Origin: Candidatus Mediterraneibacter merdipullorum
GTDB taxonomy: Bacteria > Bacillota > Clostridia > Lachnospirales > Lachnospiraceae
Direction of reading: 5' to 3'
Assembly: GCA_019117125.1 (NCBI GenBank)
Contig: DXAL01000023.1
Coordinates: 1-64,000 of the forward strand
DNA length: 64,000 nt
In this document: piece by piece, positions 42,242 to 51,918 of the stretch
How positions within the stretch are numbered: position 1 is the stretch's first letter
Layout of the letters: every line of letters starts with the position of its first letter
Program-made: the position numbers and the translations under genes
The notes under the pieces: generated by a model
Seen by the model: the letters and a program-made list of their open reading frames with translations, nothing else
Told to the model about the DNA's origin: nothing
Database searches by the model: none

Positions 42242-43222
42242 TCAGGACAGATAGAGATACAGAAAACCAAGAAGACTGGCTGCCGCTGCGGCAGTCAGTT
42301 TTTGTATGATGTACGGGGACATCGGTATCCCGGTCCCTTTGAGCATGCTCCTTGTCTGGGCTGCGGCACAGAATCCGCCAAAGGAAGTCAGTCCGAGGAC
42401 GAGCGGATAGCAGACGGTCATATCCGGGATGTCATTTCCCAGCATCCGGATGCCTCCGGTTATCTCCAGAAGAGGCAGAACAAACCGGATGACCGGGAGT
42501 GCGCCTGTCATTTCCTGGAACAGGCGGATGAGAATGGAGAAGAATATGATATAGAGCCCTACATGTACAATGGCTTCATAACTGTCATTCAGACCGGAAT
42601 CCAGCGCGGCAAGGTCAAAGGAGCGGTCCCCGGAGCCTGTTTTCCTGACGCTTTTTTGAAAACGCCGTCTGCCGCTGCGATACAGGTACCGGAAGGGGAA
42701 GCTTAAGAAGACCGGAACACCGGTCAGTATCAAAAGGGTGGGCAGGAGCAGGTCCTCTCTTCCGAGGGTGCCCCACACGACATAATTGATGATGAACCCG
42801 GGGCTTACATTATTGCAGAAGGAGAGGAGGTAGGCGCCTTCTTCCCGCGTGATGCTGCCGGTGCGCACCAGGTCAGCTGCGCTTTTTGCCCCCATGGGAT
42901 AGCCGCAGAGAAATCCGGTGAGCACAGCGTACGCTCCGGCATCCGAGGTGCCGAAAACGGCGGACGACGCCCTGCCGAACAGCTTTGCCACAAGGGTGAT
43001 GCCCCCGCAGGAGACCATCAGTCCGGAGACAAGCATAAAGGGAAACAGGGTGGGGAAGACCGTCTCTGCCCAGAGCAGGAGACCGCTCCTGGTTCCTTCA
43101 AACACGGCACGGGGACAGAACAGCATCGCTCCAAAGAGACAGAGGACAGGGACGCCTCTCCGGAAAACGGTCAGGAAAGGAACGCCTGGAAGAAGACGGT
43201 CCCTGCGCACACGGTATCTCAC
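42242..43222 (-). CDS. ylbJ: Sporulation integral membrane protein YlbJ
   Basis: A 326-residue polytopic membrane protein with nucleoside-recognition (Gate) domain features: GLLLWAETVFPTLFPFMLVSG, FLCGYPMGAKSAADLVR and LLSFCNNVSPGFIINYVVWG. About eight membrane helices. In Bacillus ylbJ follows coaD (ylbI) and is expressed in the mother cell for spore-coat resistance; here it is convergent with the coaD cluster. Confidence 0.92.
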   Translation of the reverse strand: MRYRVRRDRLLPGVPFLTVFRRGVPVLCLFGAMLFCPRAVFEGTRSGLLLWAETVFPTLFPFMLVSGLMVSCGGITLVAKLFGRASSAVFGTSDAGAYAVLTGFLCGYPMGAKSAADLVRTGSITREEGAYLLSFCNNVSPGFIINYVVWGTLGREDLLLPTLLILTGVPVFLSFPFRYLYRSGRRRFQKSVRKTGSGDRSFDLAALDSGLNDSYEAIVHVGLYIIFFSILIRLFQEMTGALPVIRFVLPLLEITGGIRMLGNDIPDMTVCYPLVLGLTSFGGFCAAAQTRSMLKGTGIPMSPYIIQKLTAAAAASLLGFLYLYLS

Positions 43223-43288
43223 GGAATCTCCTTTCCCCTCAGGAGGACAGCAGCTTCCCTGCGCTCCTGGGGATGTTTGTTTCTCTTT

Positions 43289-43317
43289 ACTTATATGATA
43301 TCCGCATGTTCTTTATG
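43289..43317 (-). promoter_or_regulatory. Candidate sigma-E-like promoter of ylbJ
   Basis: On the minus strand, CATAAA (43312-43317) lies 14 bases before CATATAAG (43290-43297), resembling mother-cell sigma-E spacing and -10 box. Tentative. Confidence 0.3.
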
Positions 43318-43385
43318 TGCGGCACATATAGTGATAAAGACCTGCCGGACCGGGTGGCCGGCAGGGAAAGATATAAGGGAAAGGG

Positions 43386-44246
43386 ATGTTGGAAGGATTG
43401 AAGCGGATTTCTGCGGGAACACTGCCCGGCTGTGTCATCCTGCTGTTTCTCCTGGTGTTCTTCAGCGCGCTGGGGATTCCCCGGCTTCGCTTCCTGAGCG
43501 GGCAGAGCCGCCTTTCCGCCGATACGGTGCAAAGCAGCGGCTTCCGGAGGCAGACCGTCCCCACGGAAGCGGCGGAGCGCATCCGCAAAATGGATGCCCC
43601 GGGCAGCTATCTGGCAGTATACTGGCTGGAGACCCGGTTTGGCGAAACCGGCGGCGACCTGACAGAAGAAGAGGCGGCTGCCTGCAGAAAGCGATGGGAA
43701 AGGACAGAGGGATGGGGCGGCTATCTTGGCGCATGCCAGGCGGTCTGGGATGACCTGGAATGTTTCCCGGTCGCGTCGAAAGGGAGCGGCATCCGGGTTT
43801 CTTTTGAAGACTCCTGGATGTTTGACCGGACATACCGGGAAGAGCGGGGCCACGAGGGAACTGACATCATGCCGGATGCGAACCGGCGCGGCGTGCTTCC
43901 GGTGGTCAGCATGACAGACGGAGTGGTGGAAAAGCTGGGCTGGCTGGAGCTGGGCGGTTACCGCGTCGGCATCCGGGCGCCGGGAGGCGCATACTTTTAT
44001 TATGCACATCTGGACTCCTATGGGGATATCCGGGAAGGCAGCGAAGTAAAGGCAGGGGACCTGCTGGGATTTATGGGAGACACCGGATACGGGACGGAAG
44101 AAGGAACGAAAGGAAAGTTTCCCGTCCACCTCCATGTAGGCATCTATATCGGAAGCGGGGAAGAGGAGGTCAGCGTCAATCCTTATGCGGCGCTGCGCTA
44201 TCTGGAAGAGAAAAAAACTGGGGTTTCAGTCATTCTGAAAACATGA
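43386..44246 (+). CDS. M23 family metallopeptidase
   Basis: A 286-residue protein with an N-terminal membrane anchor (about residues 14-32, CVILLFLLVFFSALGI) and a C-terminal LytM/M23 domain. Zinc ligands are visible as HxxxD in GHEGTD and HxH in VHLHVG. It likely cleaves peptide cross-links of peptidoglycan on the outer face. The upstream hairpin CCTGCCGG/CCGGCAGG (43341-43365) lies just before the AAGGGAAAGGG start region. Confidence 0.88.
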   Translation: MLEGLKRISAGTLPGCVILLFLLVFFSALGIPRLRFLSGQSRLSADTVQSSGFRRQTVPTEAAERIRKMDAPGSYLAVYWLETRFGETGGDLTEEEAAACRKRWERTEGWGGYLGACQAVWDDLECFPVASKGSGIRVSFEDSWMFDRTYREERGHEGTDIMPDANRRGVLPVVSMTDGVVEKLGWLELGGYRVGIRAPGGAYFYYAHLDSYGDIREGSEVKAGDLLGFMGDTGYGTEEGTKGKFPVHLHVGIYIGSGEEEVSVNPYAALRYLEEKKTGVSVILKT

Positions 44247-44282
44247 TACAATATCCTCTGTGAGGAAGATGGAGGTCAAAAG

Positions 44283-45698
44283 ATGAATCTGCCGGCAGCA
44301 TTTGAAGAAAAGATGAGACGCCTTCTGGGGGAAGCGGGATACAGCAGTTATCTGGACTGCTTTGAGAAACCGCGGTATTACGGACTGCGGGTGAACACGG
44401 CAAAGATTTCTGTGGAGGACTTTTTAAAGCTGGCGCCCTGGCCGTTAAGACCGGTGCCCTGGATTCGCAACGGGTTCTATTATGACGGGGAGAACTATCA
44501 GCCTGCCAAGCATCCGTATTACTTTGCAGGACTTTACTACCTGCAGGAGCCCAGCGCCATGACGCCTGCGGACCGGCTGCATGTGGAGCCGGGGGACCGG
44601 GTGCTCGACGTGTGTGCCGCGCCCGGAGGGAAGGCGACAGAGCTCGGCGCGAAGCTGTGCGGGACCGGCGTGCTCGCCGCAAATGACTTGAGCAGCTCCC
44701 GCGCGAAAGGACTTTTAAAGAACATCGAGCTGATGGGCATCGGCAATGTCCTGGTTCTCAGCGAGGAGCCGGGAAGGCTGATTCCCTATTTCCGGGGATA
44801 CTTTGACAAGATACTGATTGACGCGCCCTGCTCCGGAGAGGGGATGTTCCGCAAAGACAGCCGCATGATACGGGCGTGGGAGGGACACGGACCGGACTAT
44901 TTCTCAAAGATACAGAAGAGCATCGTCACACAGGCGGCGCAGATGCTCCGTCCGGGCGGGATGATGCTCTATTCGACCTGTACCTTCTCGCCGGAAGAAA
45001 ATGAGCAGACCATCGAGCATCTGCTGAAAGAATATCCGGAATTTACCGTTTGCCCCATGGAAGGATACGAAGGCTTTGTACCCGGAATGCCGGAGACGAC
45101 CGTCTCAAAAGACGCGCGCCTGAAGCATACGGTGCGGATATTCCCTCATCGCATGGAAGGCGAGGGACATTTTCTGGCGCTCCTGAAAAAAGACGGGGAG
45201 AGACGGGATGACGGCGGACATACCGGGGAGATAAAGAGTACTCCTGTCAGGGGAAACCGCACGGGCGGACCGGTTCCGGAGGAACTTGCCGCTTTCCTGG
45301 GCAGCATCCGGCGCACGTTCGCCCCGGAACGGATTGACGTCCGCGGCGGAAAAGTTTACTACATGCCGGAGGGGCTCCCGGATTTAAAAGGCGTTCGTTT
45401 CCTGCGCACGGGACTGCTGCTCGGCGAACTGAAAAAGAACCGGTTTGAGCCGAGCCAGGCTCTTGCCATGAATTTAAAGAAAGCGGAATACGACTGCTGC
45501 ATCGACTTTCCCGCGTCAGATGAGCGGACGCTCCGCTACCTGAAAGGGGAGACGCTGGATGTATCGGACCTGGCATCCCCGAAAGAAAAAGGATGGTACC
45601 TTGTCTGTGTAGACGGATATCCGCTGGGCTTCGGCAAACTCGCCGGACAGACGCTCAAGAACAAGTATCTTCCGGGATGGCGGTGGCAGTCTTCATGA
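44283..45698 (+). CDS. RsmB/RsmF-type rRNA cytosine-C5 methyltransferase
   Basis: A 471-residue NOL1/NOP2/Sun-family enzyme. SAM site VLDVCAAPGGKATELGAKL; the catalytic cysteines are in DAPCSGEGMFRK and YSTCTFSPEENE. A C-terminal RNA-binding extension (KFRFEPSQALAMNL-like region and RTLRYLKGE) fits the RsmF/YebU layout. It methylates cytosines in rRNA. Ends in an ATGA overlap with the next pseudouridine synthase. Confidence 0.92.
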   Translation: MNLPAAFEEKMRRLLGEAGYSSYLDCFEKPRYYGLRVNTAKISVEDFLKLAPWPLRPVPWIRNGFYYDGENYQPAKHPYYFAGLYYLQEPSAMTPADRLHVEPGDRVLDVCAAPGGKATELGAKLCGTGVLAANDLSSSRAKGLLKNIELMGIGNVLVLSEEPGRLIPYFRGYFDKILIDAPCSGEGMFRKDSRMIRAWEGHGPDYFSKIQKSIVTQAAQMLRPGGMMLYSTCTFSPEENEQTIEHLLKEYPEFTVCPMEGYEGFVPGMPETTVSKDARLKHTVRIFPHRMEGEGHFLALLKKDGERRDDGGHTGEIKSTPVRGNRTGGPVPEELAAFLGSIRRTFAPERIDVRGGKVYYMPEGLPDLKGVRFLRTGLLLGELKKNRFEPSQALAMNLKKAEYDCCIDFPASDERTLRYLKGETLDVSDLASPKEKGWYLVCVDGYPLGFGKLAGQTLKNKYLPGWRWQSS

Positions 45699-46420
45699 AG
45701 ATACGGTTGGACAAGTATCTGACCGATATGGGCGCAGGGACCAGGAGCGGGATTAAGAAAGAGATTCGGGCGGGAAATGTCCTGGTAAACGGACAGGTAC
45801 AGAAACGCCCGGAAGTGAAAGTAGATACAGAGGAAGACACTGTCACGCTGGATGGACAGGCAGTCGCCTACGCTGCCTTTGAATACTATATGCTGAACAA
45901 GCCGGCGGGCGTGGTGTCCGCCACATCAGACAAAAAAGAGACGACCGTTGTCGACCTGATACGGGAGAGGAAGCGAAGGGACCTTTTCCCGGTGGGGCGG
46001 CTGGACAAGGATACCGAGGGACTTCTCATCCTTACCAATGACGGAGGGCTTTCCCATCGGCTTCTTTCACCTTCAAAGCATGTGGATAAAGTCTATTTTG
46101 CGGTGACGGACGGTCCTGTGACCGAAGAAGAGGTCAGACGGTTCGCGGAAGGAGTGGACATCGGAGATGACGCTCCCACACTCCCGGCGCATCTTGTGAT
46201 TGAGTCGTCCGGGGAGCATTCCCGCATCCGGCTGACCATATGCGAAGGGAGATATCACCAGGTGAAGCGGATGTTCGCGGCAGTCGGCAGGAACGTCCTT
46301 TATCTGAAGCGCATCCGGATGGGCGGGCTCGCACTGGACGAGCGGCTTGCCCCGGGCGAATACCGCAGACTGACGGAAGAAGAGGTGGAACGATTATGCT
46401 CACAGGAAAAAAGGCTGTAA
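45695..46420 (+). CDS. RsuA-family pseudouridine synthase
   Basis: A 241-residue enzyme with an N-terminal S4 RNA-binding domain (MKIRLDKYLTDMGAGTR) and the RsuA catalytic domain; the active Asp is in VGRLDKDTEGLLILTNDG. It isomerises uridines in 16S or 23S rRNA. The ATGA overlap at 45695 decides the start. The family resembles RsuA/RluB/E/F; the exact target base is not readable. Confidence 0.93.
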   Translation: MKIRLDKYLTDMGAGTRSGIKKEIRAGNVLVNGQVQKRPEVKVDTEEDTVTLDGQAVAYAAFEYYMLNKPAGVVSATSDKKETTVVDLIRERKRRDLFPVGRLDKDTEGLLILTNDGGLSHRLLSPSKHVDKVYFAVTDGPVTEEEVRRFAEGVDIGDDAPTLPAHLVIESSGEHSRIRLTICEGRYHQVKRMFAAVGRNVLYLKRIRMGGLALDERLAPGEYRRLTEEEVERLCSQEKRL

Positions 46421-47073
46421 TATTTGATATGGACGGCTCTCTCGTCGATTCCATGTGGATATGGCCCGAGGTGGACCGGATATTCATGGACCGATATTCC
46501 CTCACGCCTCCCGCCACATTCCACAAAGATATCGAGGGGATGAGTTATACCGAGACCGCCCGCTACTTTGTGGATACCTTCCGGATGGAGCGGACGGTGG
46601 AACAGGTGATGCAGGAGTGGCGGGACATGACGGTGCGGCTTTATTCCACGGAAGTGTTTCCGAAGCCGGGCGCTGTGGAATTCCTGGACGAGATGAAGCG
46701 CAGGGGGATTTTCCTCGGCATCGCCACGAGCAACGACCGGGTCATCGCTGATGCGGCGCTCAATGCCCGCGCGCTCATGCCGTATTTTGATTCTGTGCGC
46801 ACGTCCTGCGAAGTGGCGGCGGGAAAGCCGGCGCCGGACGTCTATCTGAAGGTGGCGGAAGACCTCGGGGTGGAACCATCCGAGTGCCTCGTGTTCGAGG
46901 ACGTCCCGAACGGCATCCTTGCAGGGAAGAATGCGGGGATGGAAGTGTGCGCGGTGGACGACGCCTTTTCCCGGCCGCTGGAAGCGGAGAAGAAACGGCT
47001 TGCGGATTATTTCATCCGTGATTTTTATGATATCCCGGAACAGACATATGAAAGGTGCGGAAAAGAAAAGTGA
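46396..47073 (+). CDS. HAD superfamily hydrolase (beta-phosphoglucomutase-like)
   Basis: A 225-residue phosphatase/mutase. HAD motif I is VIFDMDGSLVDS (nucleophile Asp), motif II lies in GIATSN, and motif III/IV in FEDVPNGILAGKNAGM. The cap domain lies between. Typical substrates are sugar phosphates; the specific one is unknown. It overlaps the preceding gene by 25 bases. ATG 46396 with GAGGTGG upstream fits the family start. Confidence 0.9.
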   Translation: MLTGKKAVIFDMDGSLVDSMWIWPEVDRIFMDRYSLTPPATFHKDIEGMSYTETARYFVDTFRMERTVEQVMQEWRDMTVRLYSTEVFPKPGAVEFLDEMKRRGIFLGIATSNDRVIADAALNARALMPYFDSVRTSCEVAAGKPAPDVYLKVAEDLGVEPSECLVFEDVPNGILAGKNAGMEVCAVDDAFSRPLEAEKKRLADYFIRDFYDIPEQTYERCGKEK

Positions 47074-48947
47074 CACGATATGATTTTTTGCCGGTGAGCA
47101 GGGAAGATATGCTGGAACGCGGATGGGACCGGGTAGATTTTGCCTATGTGACAGGGGATGCCTATGTGGACCATCCCTCTTTTGGGACCGCCGTCATCAG
47201 CCGGGTGCTGGAATCCCGCGGATACCGCGTGGGCATCATCTCACAACCGGACTGGAGAGACCCGGAGAGCATCGCGGTCTTCGGTGAACCCCGGCTGGGA
47301 TTCCTCGTTTCGGCAGGCAATATGGATTCCATGGTCAACCACTACAGCGTATCCAGAAAACGCCGCAGGACCGACGCGTACACGCCGGGAGGCGGGACGG
47401 GGAAGCGCCCAGACTATGCCTGCGTTGTCTACGGGAATCTCATCCGGCAGACGTATAAGAAAACGCCGGTCATCCTCGGCGGCATCGAAGCCAGTTTGAG
47501 AAGGCTCGCCCATTACGACTACTGGTCCGACCGGCTGAAGCGCTCCGTCCTTCTGGACTCTGGGGCGGACATCATCTCTTACGGGATGGGGGAGCGCTCC
47601 ATCGTGGAGATTGCCGATGCACTGGACGCAGGCATACCGGTAAACGAACTGACCTACATCGACGGCACGGTCGTAAAGGTGAAAGACCGGGACCGGATAT
47701 ACGATGCCGTGTACCTGCCTTCCTTTGAGGAGATCAGGGCAGAGAAAAAGGCGTATGCCCGGAGTTTCTACACCCAGTATCTCAATACGGATGCAAGGAA
47801 CGCCAGGCGGCTGGCAGAGCCTTATCAGGACCACCTCTATGTGGTACAGAACCCGCCGGCCATGCCGCTGGATACGGCGGAGATGGACGATGTCTATGAC
47901 CTTCCGTACACAAGGACATACCACCCGGATTACGAGGAAAAAGGCGGCGTGCCCGCCATCAGTGAGATACGCTTCAGCCTCATCAGCAGCCGGGGATGCT
48001 TTGGCGGATGCAGCTTCTGCGCTCTGACCTTCCACCAGGGGCGCACCGTACAGGTCCGGAGCCATGCGTCGCTCTTAAAGGAAGCGGAAGGCTTTACACG
48101 GGAGCCTGATTTCAAAGGGTATATCCACGATGTGGGAGGTCCTACGGCAGATTTCCGCCATCCTTCCTGTAAAAAGCAGCTTGAACACGGGGTGTGCAAA
48201 GAACGCCAGTGCCTGTTCCCCAAGCCATGCAGGAACCTGGATGCAGACCACAGTGATTATGTGAGCCTGCTGAAAAAACTCCGGGATATCCCCGGTGTAA
48301 AGAAAGTATTTATCCGGTCCGGCATCCGGTTCGACTATCTCCTGGCAGATAAAAGGCGGGAGTTCCTGGAGGAACTGTGCCGGTATCACGTGAGCGGGCA
48401 GCTCAAGGTCGCGCCGGAGCATGTCGCCCCTGAGGTCCTCCGGCGGATGGGCAAACCGGAGCACCGGGTATACGAACAGTTTACGCGGGAGTTTGAGAAG
48501 ATGAACCGCAGGATTGGAAAAGAGCAGTATCTGGTTCCCTACCTGATGTCTTCCCATCCCGGATGTACGATGACGGAAGCGGTCCGGCTCGCCGAGTACT
48601 GCCGGGACCTGGGATATATGCCGGAGCAGGTCCAGGATTTTTACCCGACCCCATCCACCTTGTCGACCTGCATGTACTATACCGGGCTCGACCCGCGGAC
48701 CATGGAGCCGGTTTACGTCCCCAGGTCCCCTCATGAGAAAGCACTGCAGCGCGCGCTCATCCAGTACCGGGACCCGAAACTCTACGACCTGGTCTGTGAG
48801 GCGCTTCAGCGCGCGGGACGCATGGACCTGGTGGGATACGGGGAGAAATGCCTCATCCGTCCGCGCCGGACGGCGAAATATGAGACGCAGAAGCCGAAAA
48901 AGAAGAAACCGAAGAAAACCATACGGAATCTCCATAAAAAGAAGTGA
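47070..48947 (+). CDS. YgiQ family radical SAM protein
   Basis: About 625 residues. N-terminal DFLPVSREDMLERGWDRVDF and FAYVTGDAYVDHPSFG are YgiQ signatures. The radical SAM cysteines are in CFGGCSFCAL, following a cobalamin-binding-like domain. A long Lys/Pro-rich tail closes the protein. The reaction is unknown. GTG 47070 overlaps the HAD stop codon; GTG 47055 is an alternative. Confidence 0.9.
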   Translation: MTRYDFLPVSREDMLERGWDRVDFAYVTGDAYVDHPSFGTAVISRVLESRGYRVGIISQPDWRDPESIAVFGEPRLGFLVSAGNMDSMVNHYSVSRKRRRTDAYTPGGGTGKRPDYACVVYGNLIRQTYKKTPVILGGIEASLRRLAHYDYWSDRLKRSVLLDSGADIISYGMGERSIVEIADALDAGIPVNELTYIDGTVVKVKDRDRIYDAVYLPSFEEIRAEKKAYARSFYTQYLNTDARNARRLAEPYQDHLYVVQNPPAMPLDTAEMDDVYDLPYTRTYHPDYEEKGGVPAISEIRFSLISSRGCFGGCSFCALTFHQGRTVQVRSHASLLKEAEGFTREPDFKGYIHDVGGPTADFRHPSCKKQLEHGVCKERQCLFPKPCRNLDADHSDYVSLLKKLRDIPGVKKVFIRSGIRFDYLLADKRREFLEELCRYHVSGQLKVAPEHVAPEVLRRMGKPEHRVYEQFTREFEKMNRRIGKEQYLVPYLMSSHPGCTMTEAVRLAEYCRDLGYMPEQVQDFYPTPSTLSTCMYYTGLDPRTMEPVYVPRSPHEKALQRALIQYRDPKLYDLVCEALQRAGRMDLVGYGEKCLIRPRRTAKYETQKPKKKKPKKTIRNLHKKK

Positions 48948-48995
48948 GAGAACAAAGACCGAAAGAAAACCGGAGAAAAACCCGAGGACAGGATT

Positions 48996-50030
48996 ATGTT
49001 GGAACATGTCATCAACGGCAACGAAGCGGGACAGAGACTGGATAAATTTCTTGTCAAATATCTGCCTCTTGCACCAAAGAGCTTCTTCTACAAGATGCTG
49101 CGAAAAAAGAATATCACCCTGAACGGCAGGAAGGCGGCAGGCTCGGAGAAACTGGCAGAGGGAGACTGCATCCGGTTCTTCCTCTCAGAGGAGACGATGG
49201 GAAAATTCAGCGGGCAGAAGAAACCGGCGCAGAGGATGCCGGCACGCGCTCCCCGCTCCCTGCCCGCGCCGGATATCTTATATGAAGACCGGCATACGAT
49301 ATTCCTGAACAAGCCGGCCGGGATGCTCTCACAGAAAGCCGCATCCAATGACTATTCTCTTGTGGAATACCTGACCGGGTATCTGCTGGATTCCGGGCAG
49401 CTTACCGAAGACGACCTGCGCACATTCCATCCGGCAGTCTGCAACCGTCTGGACCGCAATACGAGCGGCATCGTGGCAGCCGGGAAGACGCTCCCGGCGC
49501 TCCAGGAATTAAGCCGGCTGTTCCGGGAGCGCGGCGTGAAGAAAGACTATCTCTGCCTGGTGGACGGGACCGTCCGGGAAGAGGCGCATATTGACGGCTA
49601 TCTGACCAAGGATGCAAAGACGAACCGGGTCCGCTTTTCCAAAACAGAATCTCCGGGCGCCGCAAGGATTGAGACGGGGTACTCTCCCCTGGCATACGGA
49701 GACGGCGTAACGCTTTTGGAAGTCCGGCTGTTCACGGGGAAGACCCATCAGATACGCGCCCACATGGCGTCAGCGGGATTCCCCATCATCGGGGACCCGA
49801 AATACGGGGACAAAAGGACCAACGACAGGTACCGGAAAGAGTTTGGACTTACCTGTCAGCTTCTGCACGCCGCCAGGCTCTCTGTCCCGGTAGACGCCGG
49901 ATGCGCGCTGGAAGAGCTGGCAGGAAAGACCATCCTGGCGCCGCTCCCGGAACTCTTCCGGAAGGTGTGCCGGGCAAAGAACATCGGAAAGGATTATCTG
50001 GAATGGCAACATGGAATTCAAGAGGGCTGA
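48996..50030 (+). CDS. RluA-family pseudouridine synthase
   Basis: A 344-residue enzyme: N-terminal S4 domain (AGQRLDKFLVKYLPLAPKSF), then the RluA/RluC catalytic fold with Asp in CNRLDRNTSGIV and the YHQIRAHMASAGFPIIGDPKYGD-like segment. It converts uridine to pseudouridine in rRNA or tRNA. It overlaps recU by 28 bases. Confidence 0.93.
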   Translation: MLEHVINGNEAGQRLDKFLVKYLPLAPKSFFYKMLRKKNITLNGRKAAGSEKLAEGDCIRFFLSEETMGKFSGQKKPAQRMPARAPRSLPAPDILYEDRHTIFLNKPAGMLSQKAASNDYSLVEYLTGYLLDSGQLTEDDLRTFHPAVCNRLDRNTSGIVAAGKTLPALQELSRLFRERGVKKDYLCLVDGTVREEAHIDGYLTKDAKTNRVRFSKTESPGAARIETGYSPLAYGDGVTLLEVRLFTGKTHQIRAHMASAGFPIIGDPKYGDKRTNDRYRKEFGLTCQLLHAARLSVPVDAGCALEELAGKTILAPLPELFRKVCRAKNIGKDYLEWQHGIQEG

Positions 50031-50539
50031 GAGGCTCGACCCTGGAGGAGTTTGTCAACCATACGAATGAGCGGTATATGGAACTGGGGCTTGCCCTCAT
50101 CCAGAAGATACCGACTCCCATCACCCCGGTGAAGATTGACCGGGAAAGCCGGCATATCACCCTTGCCTATTTTGACAAGGACAGCACAGTGGACTACATC
50201 GGAGCCGTCCAGGGCATTCCGGTGTGCTTCGACGCAAAGGAGTGCAGCGTGGACACCTTCCCCCTCCAGAATATCCATGCCCATCAGATGGACTTTATGG
50301 AGCGCTTTGAACAGCAGGGAGGCATCTCTTTTCTCCTCATCTATTTCCGGGAGCGCGAGGAACTCTATTACATGCAGTTCGCGCAGATACGCAGATTCTG
50401 GCAGCGCGGACAGGAGGGCGGACGCAGGAGCTTCCGGTATGATGAACTGGAGCCCGGATGGTTCATGAAACTGCGTCAGGGATACTTCGTCCCCTATCTG
50501 GATTTTATCCAGAAGGACCTGGACACAAGAGAAGAATAA
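50003..50539 (+). CDS. recU: Holliday junction resolvase RecU
   Basis: A 178-residue nuclease. Family motifs include LEEFVNHTNERY, IPTPITPVKID, the catalytic STVDYIGAVQGIPVCFDAKE (Asp, Asp, Glu-x-Lys) and FPLQNIHAHQMDFM. RecU cuts Holliday junctions produced with RuvAB, which is also in this window. The gene starts inside rluA. Confidence 0.93.
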   Translation: MATWNSRGLRGSTLEEFVNHTNERYMELGLALIQKIPTPITPVKIDRESRHITLAYFDKDSTVDYIGAVQGIPVCFDAKECSVDTFPLQNIHAHQMDFMERFEQQGGISFLLIYFREREELYYMQFAQIRRFWQRGQEGGRRSFRYDELEPGWFMKLRQGYFVPYLDFIQKDLDTREE

Positions 50540-50541
50540 AC

Positions 50542-50564
50542 CCTTCCGGTCCGGAAGGATTTTT
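50542..50564 (+). terminator. Terminator after recU
   Basis: CCTTCCGG/CCGGAAGG (50542-50549 and 50551-50558) followed by ATTTTT. Confidence 0.8.
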
Positions 50565-50575
50565 CCCTGCGGGGA

Positions 50576-50604
50576 TTGACAGGGAGGGAGAAAATCCGTA
50601 TAAT
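50576..50604 (+). promoter_or_regulatory. Promoter of the his operon
   Basis: Perfect consensus TTGACA (50576-50581), a 17-base spacer and TATAAT (50599-50604), followed by a leader of about 44 bases. There is no room for a T-box or long attenuator. Confidence 0.88.
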
Positions 50605-50654
50605 GACATAGGTAGTTTAACGTATTAGCACATTAAAGTGAAAGAGGAGAGCAT

Positions 50655-51905
50655 ATGGAACAGAAACTTCATACCCCGGAAGGCGTCCGGGATATCTACA
50701 GCAGGGAATGCGAAACCAAACTTGCACTTCAGAAGAAACTGAGCACCGTACTCCATCTGTACGGCTATCGGGATATACAGACACCTACCTTTGAATATTA
50801 TGATGTGTTCCGCGAGGAGATCGGCTCTACATCCATGCAGGAACTTTACCGTTTTTTTGACCGGGAGGGGAATATCCTTTCCCTCAGACCGGATATCACG
50901 CCGTCCATCGCACGGGCTGCGGCGACGCTCTTTGACGGGGAAGACTTTCCGGTCCGCCTCTGCTATGCGGGAAATACCTTTATCAACCATTCCAGCTATC
51001 AGGGCAGGCTCAAGGAGAACACCCAGCTGGGGGCAGAGCTCATCGGACTGGACTCCGTGGAAGCGGATGCAGAGATGATCGCCATGGTCGTGGACGGCTT
51101 AAAACGCGTAGGGCTGCGGGAATTCCAGGTCAGCATCGGGCATGTGGATTTCATCACCAGCCTCATGGAGGCTGCCGGGCTCGGAGAAGAGGAGAGCAGA
51201 GAAATCCGGACCCTCATCGCGAACCGGAATTACTTCGGAGTCGATGAACTTCTGGACGGAAAGAACGTAGAAGCACGCATCCGGGAAGCATTCCACATCC
51301 TTCCGGAACTGGTCGGGGGAGAGGAAGTGCTGGAACAGGCGTCCCGGTATTCGCCGGATGCGAAAGCCAGACTCGCAGTTGCAAGGCTTTCGCACATCTG
51401 CAGGCTGTTAAAACTTTACGGAGCCCAGGACCATGTTTCCTTTGACCTGAGCATGAGCGGGACTTACGGCTATTATACCGGCATCATCTTCCGCGCCTAC
51501 ACTTACGGGACGGGAGATGCCGTCGTGCGGGGAGGAAGATACGACCATCTCCTGGAAAAATTCGGAAAGAACACGCCGTCCATCGGTTTCGCCGTTATCC
51601 TCGACGAGCTGATGAACGCCCTTTCCCGGCAGAAAATCCGCACCGAAACCGTGCACCGGAACCTGCTTGTCTATACGGAAGCTACCGGGGAACAGGCAGT
51701 CTCCATGGCATGTGCATTCCGGAAGAAGGGACGCAATATCGAACTGCTCAAGAGAGACCCGGAAGAAGGACGCGCCGGATACGAGGCATATGCACAGCGC
51801 GCAGGCGCATCGGTCCTGCTCTTTTTCAGGGACGACGGAAAAATCGAGATGAAGAATCTGTTGACAGGCGAGGAGCGGCTTGCCGATATGGGAAATCAGG
51901 GATAA
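50655..51905 (+). CDS. hisZ: ATP phosphoribosyltransferase regulatory subunit
   Basis: A 416-residue class II aminoacyl-tRNA-synthetase-like protein: PEGVRDIYSRECETKLALQ, TPTFEYYDVF and LRPDITPSIARAAATL resemble HisRS core motifs. HisZ lacks tRNA charging and activates the short HisG encoded next. The RSC-type catalytic loops are preserved only as structure. First gene of the his operon. Confidence 0.93.
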   Translation: MEQKLHTPEGVRDIYSRECETKLALQKKLSTVLHLYGYRDIQTPTFEYYDVFREEIGSTSMQELYRFFDREGNILSLRPDITPSIARAAATLFDGEDFPVRLCYAGNTFINHSSYQGRLKENTQLGAELIGLDSVEADAEMIAMVVDGLKRVGLREFQVSIGHVDFITSLMEAAGLGEEESREIRTLIANRNYFGVDELLDGKNVEARIREAFHILPELVGGEEVLEQASRYSPDAKARLAVARLSHICRLLKLYGAQDHVSFDLSMSGTYGYYTGIIFRAYTYGTGDAVVRGGRYDHLLEKFGKNTPSIGFAVILDELMNALSRQKIRTETVHRNLLVYTEATGEQAVSMACAFRKKGRNIELLKRDPEEGRAGYEAYAQRAGASVLLFFRDDGKIEMKNLLTGEERLADMGNQG

Positions 51906-51918
51906 AGGAGTACAGATT

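Noticed and set aside
50605-50654. Possible T-box or His-leader attenuator before hisZ
   Set aside because: Only about 45 bases lie between promoter and start; no T-box sequence or run of His codons.
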